The translations under genes were made by a program, and so were the position numbers. Below the pieces are notes generated by a model. The model saw only the letters and a program-made list of their open reading frames with translations, had not been told where the DNA came from and did no database searches. Shown in pieces: positions 42,849 through 46,839 of a stretch of 46,839 nucleotides of DNA. This DNA comes from Desulfurococcaceae archaeon (GTDB taxonomy: Archaea > Thermoproteota > Thermoprotei_A > Sulfolobales > Acidilobaceae): assembly GCA_020833325.1 (NCBI GenBank), contig JAJHQN010000002.1, positions 1-46,839 of the forward strand, read 5' to 3'. Every line of letters starts with the position of its first letter. Within the stretch, counting starts at the first letter, position 1.

Positions 42849-45035
42849 TCAACCTCTAAAGGCTTTTGGTAGCTTAATCCAGAGTAATGCTAGAAACACA
42901 GCTATAGCCGCCCCAGCTACAATATCGCCGGGAAGCCTTAACCATACCAACCTCTCAACATCGGGAAGAGACCATATAGCAGGACCTCCCCACGGAGTTT
43001 CAAGGCCCTTCAAAGCCCAATAACCGGAGGTGGTAACGAGATCAAACTGCTTAAGCATTAGAGGTCCTAGGGATAGGAGGACCTGGAGGTAGAAGCCTAG
43101 AGCGTATACCACAATAGCGTACCTAAGCCTCCTAAGCCAGCTATCGTCAAGAGCTCCAGCTAGGTAGAACGCTACAACCCACATGAGGATGGTTGGCGTC
43201 CCATAAGCCATGGGCATTGATAGGTGAGCGTGAACCATCGTACCCTGGCTTCCGTGGAGGTAGTAGTTTATAACAGGCATGTTGATCATACCAGCTCCAA
43301 AAGCTATAACACCCATAGCGCCTCCTAGTGCAGCTACGAGTATGAACGTCACTATGGTTTTCTGAAGCTCATTAACAAGCCTCCCTCTAAGCCATAATAG
43401 GATAGAATAGGCTATAACAAACCCTAGTGGGATGGCCTCAAGGGTGCTGAATACAGCGCCTACGTAAAGCCAGAATGTTGGTTGTCCACCCCAGTAGTAG
43501 TGGTGTGCTGTCCCGATCATACCCGTGGCTATCTCTAAGACAGCATCCACACCTGCTACCGTTAGACCTAAAACTGGTGGTATTACACCTGTTATTACGA
43601 GCAGTAGGATTAAGATGGTTATTACAATTGGAGGCCAGAATCCCTCCACAAAAGCGTGTATCGTAATCCACCTGAAGTACTCGTCAACAACAAAGTGATC
43701 CCAAGGCCTAACTATGGGTAGAGCTCCGATGAAAGCACCAACTCCTGTGCCCGCAAGTGCTATGGATAGTATTCTTGAGAAAGGTCTAGTCAGCTCAGGT
43801 CCTACCCTAGATGCTTTGTAGAAGAGGTACGCTAGATACCATGCAACAACAGCTATTAGGACCAGGTATAGTGTCCCCTGGCTGATAACAGGTCTACCTT
43901 GCGAGCCCACTATGAACCATAAGGGGTCCGGTATTAGGCCTAGATAGCTAGCCCATATGCCTAGCAGCGTTAGAATAGCTACGAGAGCCCCAGCTCCCAG
44001 GATTAAGATTACCCTTGAAGGGCTTAGGCTCACGCCAAGGTATGGGAGTGCGAAGAGCGAGAAGCTAACCCAGGTGACTACTATCCAGAGTATTGCTAGG
44101 TTGTAGTGTAGAGCTCTTGCAACGTTGAATGGTAGTATGCTGTTTATACCGTGTATGCCGTAGAGTGTTGTCTGCTCTGCGTACTTGTGCATTATGTAAC
44201 CTCCAAGTAGGCCTTGAACTGAGAGTCCTAGAACAGCTAAGGCCATACCAATCAAAGCTATCCTCTGAGCCTTCGTTGGTGGCGGTAGGGTTACTGTAAC
44301 CCTCTCGGCATGCCATTGCTCGACGAGCTTAGCTATTATAAGCCCTGCGATGACCATAGTGGAAGCTAGTAGTATGAAGAAGGTAATCCATGTAGCTTTA
44401 GTCACATCCAACTTGGGCTCAACGATACCAGGCATGTAGGGGAACCCGTTGGTATATCCCGCTAGGGCTGTCATAGCACCCCAGGTGAAGAATGCAACTA
44501 TCTTCCTAACCTCCTCTCTATTAGTGATCAGGTTGGGTCTTAACCCGAGCTCCTCAGATCTAGGTCCTAGAAGCTCGGCGAAGTATTCTACTGCAACATC
44601 AAACCCTCTACCAAAGGCCTCGCTAACAACCACAACACCTCTACTACCATCTAGAACAGTAGAGTACCTTGGGTTAAACTCAACTTTAAGAGCTTCCCTA
44701 ACATCCTTGAGAACCTCTGGGTTACCTAGACTAACAGGCTCCCTAAGCCCAGCCTCCCTAGCTAGGATAGCTAACGTGTAGGCTGTATAATCGATACCGA
44801 AATAGCCACCAAACCCCAGGAAGCTCCCATAGTCAAGGATACCATATCTCTGAGCAAGAACCTTACCCTCCTTAACATCATCCCCTGTAAAGAGAATCCT
44901 ACCATCCCTTGTAACAACCTTCTCGGGAATAGGCGGCATATGAGTGAATGTATAGTAGGCCATAGCGAAATACACTAGGTACACTAGGATAGCAGCTATT
45001 AAAACCAGCGTACCCCAATCCCTCCAGTTGACCAT
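42849..45035 (-). CDS. norZ: Quinol-dependent nitric oxide reductase (qNOR)
   Basis: 728 residues, single-subunit NO reductase: 2 NO plus two electrons and protons give N2O. An N-terminal helix and a heme-free extracytoplasmic domain (YGSFLGFGGYFGIDYTAYTL, ~65-84) are followed by twelve helices. Low-spin heme ligation is in ARALHYNLAILW. The FeB site has His460 with Glu464 (IHAFVEG) and His511-His512 (GTAHHYYW); heme b3 region His594, His602, His604 (HGSQGTMVHAHLS). FeB-associated Glu464 and absence of the oxidase Tyr cross-link separate it from oxygen reductases. GGTGG lies 9-13 bases before ATG 45035. Quinol is the electron donor, consistent with UbiA nearby. Confidence 0.92.
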   Translation of the reverse strand: MVNWRDWGTLVLIAAILVYLVYFAMAYYTFTHMPPIPEKVVTRDGRILFTGDDVKEGKVLAQRYGILDYGSFLGFGGYFGIDYTAYTLAILAREAGLREPVSLGNPEVLKDVREALKVEFNPRYSTVLDGSRGVVVVSEAFGRGFDVAVEYFAELLGPRSEELGLRPNLITNREEVRKIVAFFTWGAMTALAGYTNGFPYMPGIVEPKLDVTKATWITFFILLASTMVIAGLIIAKLVEQWHAERVTVTLPPPTKAQRIALIGMALAVLGLSVQGLLGGYIMHKYAEQTTLYGIHGINSILPFNVARALHYNLAILWIVVTWVSFSLFALPYLGVSLSPSRVILILGAGALVAILTLLGIWASYLGLIPDPLWFIVGSQGRPVISQGTLYLVLIAVVAWYLAYLFYKASRVGPELTRPFSRILSIALAGTGVGAFIGALPIVRPWDHFVVDEYFRWITIHAFVEGFWPPIVITILILLLVITGVIPPVLGLTVAGVDAVLEIATGMIGTAHHYYWGGQPTFWLYVGAVFSTLEAIPLGFVIAYSILLWLRGRLVNELQKTIVTFILVAALGGAMGVIAFGAGMINMPVINYYLHGSQGTMVHAHLSMPMAYGTPTILMWVVAFYLAGALDDSWLRRLRYAIVVYALGFYLQVLLSLGPLMLKQFDLVTTSGYWALKGLETPWGGPAIWSLPDVERLVWLRLPGDIVAGAAIAVFLALLWIKLPKAFRG

Positions 45036-45092
45036 ACGTATTCCACCTTATCCAAGTATGTCTAATATGTAAAACAAAGTAGTATATGTTAG

Positions 45093-45108
45093 CCCTAAAA
45101 TTTTAGGG
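45093..45108. promoter_or_regulatory. Perfect 16-bp palindrome upstream of norZ
   Basis: CCCTAAAATTTTAGGG reads identically on both strands, 58-73 bases upstream of ATG 45035 and upstream of the likely TATA (TTTTACATATTAG on the minus strand). It shares outer halves CCCTAA/TTAGGG with 45825-45840. A site upstream of the TATA suits an activator. Confidence 0.7.
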
Positions 45109-45222
45109 GAAGCGTACTTATGTAGGAGAGTGCACTATGCGATCCACGACTCTCTCTAATCTTCGATTGTTGAAGGGGAAAACTATGAAACTTGAATTCA
45201 CTCCTACATTTAGAGAAACATG

Positions 45223-45774
45223 TTATCTTCTAAGAATACCTTCAACTTCATTGAGGAGTTTAATTAGCTGTTCGTGGACCCCCGATCCTATAGTGTTGAT
45301 CTCTATCTTCTCAAACTCCTCCACTAACCTTTCATCTTCATTCACACTCATCAGCTCATCGGCTATCTTGAATAGTACGTTATCCTCCTTGAATATATGC
45401 TCTCTGATTAACCCAACATAGCTTAAAGCACTATCCACAGCATCTCTCCTCGCTTCAGGATCTCTCTCGATGTTCTCTAGATCCTCTTCTAAGGCTTTAA
45501 TAAGCCTTCTGCCGATATCGTGTTCCACAAGCATTACCCCTATAGGCCCTCCTTCTCTTGGAATACCCTTAGATTCTAAGAATGGGAAGAGAGCTCTCTC
45601 CTCTTTCCCGTGATGGCATTTATCTGTGAATTCCTTAAAGAACCTTAATAGTAGTGCGAAAACCTCCATGTTTACAGTTTCCCCTCTATATAGTTTTAAT
45701 GCTGCATCCTCTAGTAAGCTTGCTGCCCTCTCTATCACTCTATGCTCCTCCATTAACGATTCCAGTGCTTTCAT
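45223..45774 (-). CDS. Hemerythrin-like (HHE) di-iron protein
   Basis: About 183 residues, all-helical. Iron-ligand positions are recognisable: MEEHRVIE, CHHGKEERALFPF, MLVEHDIGRR and REHIFKEDNVLF, the hemerythrin HHE pattern with His and Glu ligands. Such proteins bind O2 or NO and repair or guard iron centres under nitrosative stress (YtfE/RIC-like or NO-binding roles). ATG 45774 is preferred over TTG 45783 three codons earlier. It lies between norZ and a divergent HTH_10 regulator. Confidence 0.9.
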   Translation of the reverse strand: MKALESLMEEHRVIERAASLLEDAALKLYRGETVNMEVFALLLRFFKEFTDKCHHGKEERALFPFLESKGIPREGGPIGVMLVEHDIGRRLIKALEEDLENIERDPEARRDAVDSALSYVGLIREHIFKEDNVLFKIADELMSVNEDERLVEEFEKIEINTIGSGVHEQLIKLLNEVEGILRR

Positions 45775-45824
45775 AGGCTTCAACCGGTGATATGAAAAGA
45801 GTTACTAGAGGTTAACACTAGTAC

Positions 45825-45840
45825 CCCTAATATATTAGGG
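45825..45840. promoter_or_regulatory. Perfect 16-bp palindrome between hemerythrin and HTH_10 genes
   Basis: CCCTAATATATTAGGG is a perfect dyad, 51-66 bases upstream of the hemerythrin start and ~85 upstream of the regulator start. It has the same outer hexamers and total length as the norZ site at 45093-45108; only the central four bases differ. Confidence 0.75.
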
Positions 45841-45923
45841 TTGTTCATGTCACGTTTAAGCTTCTACTTTTAGGTTTTCCCTACTCTATTATACAATTGA
45901 GTATGCTTGATTAGGTGTATTTC

Positions 45924-46562
45924 ATGGCTAGGAAGGTTGTCGACGCATTAATAGCTATTAATAAGTTCGATTGCCCCCTCATGATAGCTTTAACTAGCAT
46001 AGACTTGAACCCTAGATTTTACAACATTAACGTCTCTGAGTCTAAGGTAACACATATACTAGCTATAGAGGGGGGCGATGTTAAACGCCTTACAAGGATA
46101 GCGGGGAGACTGGGTTTAAAGGTTAGGTATATTGATACACGAGGAGGTATAATATGGATTGAAAACTATGCACCGTGTAGCTTTTGTAGAATACTCTTCA
46201 GCCTGGGTGGGGTACCTCTAAGCCTGGATCTTAACGATAAAAAAGTACCACTCTACAGGATATTACTTCCCAGTAGGAGATCGTTTCTAGCTATGAGGGA
46301 GAAACTTGAGGCCTCAGGTTTAGAACCTCAACTACTACGTGCCGGTTACAGGTTAAGGGTGGCTAGGCTAACACCTATGCAGATGAGAGCCCTCGTCATA
46401 GCCTATGAGAATGGATTCTTTGACTTCCCTAAGAGAGTGAATCTTGAGGCTCTATCTAAAATGCTGGGTGTGAAGCCGTCAACGTTAGATGAGATTCTCA
46501 GGAGGGGGTTGAGGAAGCTGGTTGAAGAGTATATCGCTAGAGAGGAGCCCATAAGACTTTGA
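45924..46562 (+). CDS. HTH_10 (Bat-type) transcriptional regulator
   Basis: 212 residues. The C-terminal ~55 residues match the archaeal HTH_10 domain: LTPMQMRALVIAYENGFFDF...VNLEALSKMLGVKPSTLDEILRR. The N-terminal ~150 residues form an unassigned sensor domain containing CSFCRILFSLGG (a CxxC pair) plus an earlier Cys in FDCPL, possible metal or NO-reactive sites. HTH_10 proteins are often activators in archaea. ATG 45924 has GGTG six bases upstream; GTG 45915 is the alternative. I infer that it controls norZ and the hemerythrin gene through the CCCTAA-N4-TTAGGG sites. Confidence 0.82.
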   Translation: MARKVVDALIAINKFDCPLMIALTSIDLNPRFYNINVSESKVTHILAIEGGDVKRLTRIAGRLGLKVRYIDTRGGIIWIENYAPCSFCRILFSLGGVPLSLDLNDKKVPLYRILLPSRRSFLAMREKLEASGLEPQLLRAGYRLRVARLTPMQMRALVIAYENGFFDFPKRVNLEALSKMLGVKPSTLDEILRRGLRKLVEEYIAREEPIRL

Positions 46563-46664
46563 ATACCCTCTAGCAGCTCCCATCAGCTAGCATGGCCCGT
46601 CTTGGTTTGAATGTATTAACGCTTAATAACCTTAAGTTTTAAAAGTCCTCTTGGTGGGAAGAGC

Positions 46665-46839
46665 TTGGATGCTGAGAGGCTGGCTTACACTCTAAGCTAT
46701 GCTAGTGAACTTTTCAAGGTGCTCTCCGATCCTACCAGGCTACTCATATTCATGTATTTAGCTAAAAGGGGTGAGGCTTCTGTTAAAGAAATTGCCGAGG
46801 CTCTCGGGAGACCTGAGAATCTCGTATCATATCATATAA
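46665..46839 (+). CDS. ArsR-type winged-helix regulator, N-terminal part (runs off window)
   Basis: The first 58 codons of a winged-helix protein: SELFKVLSDPTRLLIFMYL, then the recognition helices ASVKEIAEALGRPENLVSYHI, the ArsR/HTH_20 pattern. TTG 46665 follows GGTGGG by about 6 bases, and TTTTAAAAG lies ~20 nt further upstream as TATA. The ligand domain is outside the window, so the signal sensed is unknown; proximity to the NO cluster is the only hint. Confidence 0.8.
   Translation, partial: MDAERLAYTLSYASELFKVLSDPTRLLIFMYLAKRGEASVKEIAEALGRPENLVSYHI

Noticed and set aside
1-46839. CRISPR arrays, rRNA genes and intact insertion sequences
   Set aside because: I looked for regularly spaced repeats, rRNA cores and transposase frames and found none beyond the scars listed.

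Overview
The window is chromosomal DNA from a thermophilic archaeon of the Thermoproteota (crenarchaea), most like the Desulfurococcales/Thermoproteales. The support is an archaeal sn-glycerol-1-phosphate dehydrogenase (ether lipids), aIF5A, a class I archaeal CCA-adding enzyme, UPF0200/UPF0201 proteins, a PaREP1-type protein, a COG2112-type kinase, an intron-containing tRNA-Ser with encoded CCA, many GTG/TTG starts, AGG-rich arginine usage, and TATA boxes 20-30 nt upstream of starts. I cannot name a genus. No rRNA, CRISPR array, prophage or intact transposon is visible.

Layout. 1-6.3 kb: the end of lysS, a GfcR/PurR-like regulator (HTH plus phosphoribosyltransferase), then a complete BMP-type nucleoside ABC importer. 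6.3-8.5 kb: a decayed patch with a CuA (oxidase subunit II-like) gene carrying two in-frame stops, a zinc-ribbon gene, a frameshifted secreted protein and a probable C/D box sRNA. 8.5-15.6 kb: an RNA m5C methyltransferase with G1P dehydrogenase, then a MoxR-DUF58-DUF4350-DUF4129 membrane operon. 15.7-16 kb: GC-rich hairpins like IS605/TnpB ends. 16-20.5 kb: nucleotide salvage (cytidine deaminase, UPF0200 kinase, purine PRTase) and QueC. 20.7-23.2 kb: ROK sugar kinase, GDPD phosphodiesterase, a small basic protein, a possible IS scar and tRNA-Ser(CGA). 23.4-25.9 kb: a RavA-ViaA-like ATPase/VWA pair. 26-30 kb: pyruvate kinase, a zinc protein, aIF5A, an OB-fold-like secreted protein. 30.3-34.2 kb: ThpR, CCA enzyme and atypical kinase (RNA repair) with a nucleotidyltransferase. 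34-38.3 kb: DUF2299 pair, a TnpB C-terminal scar, and an SsuABC/NMT1-type importer. 38.4-42.8 kb: UbiD, UbiA, an RpiB-like protein and a lipid-linked sugar flippase. 42.8-46.8 kb: a quinol nitric oxide reductase, a hemerythrin-like protein, an HTH_10 regulator and the start of an ArsR-type gene.

How the parts work together. Two regulatory circuits can be read from DNA alone. First, a perfect 22-bp palindrome lies between the divergent purine PRTase and UPF0200/cytidine deaminase operons, and a near copy sits directly after the GfcR-like gene in front of the nucleoside importer. This suggests one nucleotide-salvage regulon run by that PRPP-sensing-type regulator. Second, two perfect 16-bp palindromes of the form CCCTAA-N4-TTAGGG lie only in the nitric oxide reductase promoter region and in the hemerythrin/HTH_10 divergent promoter region, so this cluster looks like a self-contained nitric-oxide response module.

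The least understood parts are the CuA gene with two nonsense codons in an otherwise intact frame, the MoxR/DUF58/DUF4129 operon, and the scattered TnpB/IS605-like hairpins. Start codons are inferred from ribosome-binding sites, TATA spacing and family length. All functions are by motif and family recognition without database searches.
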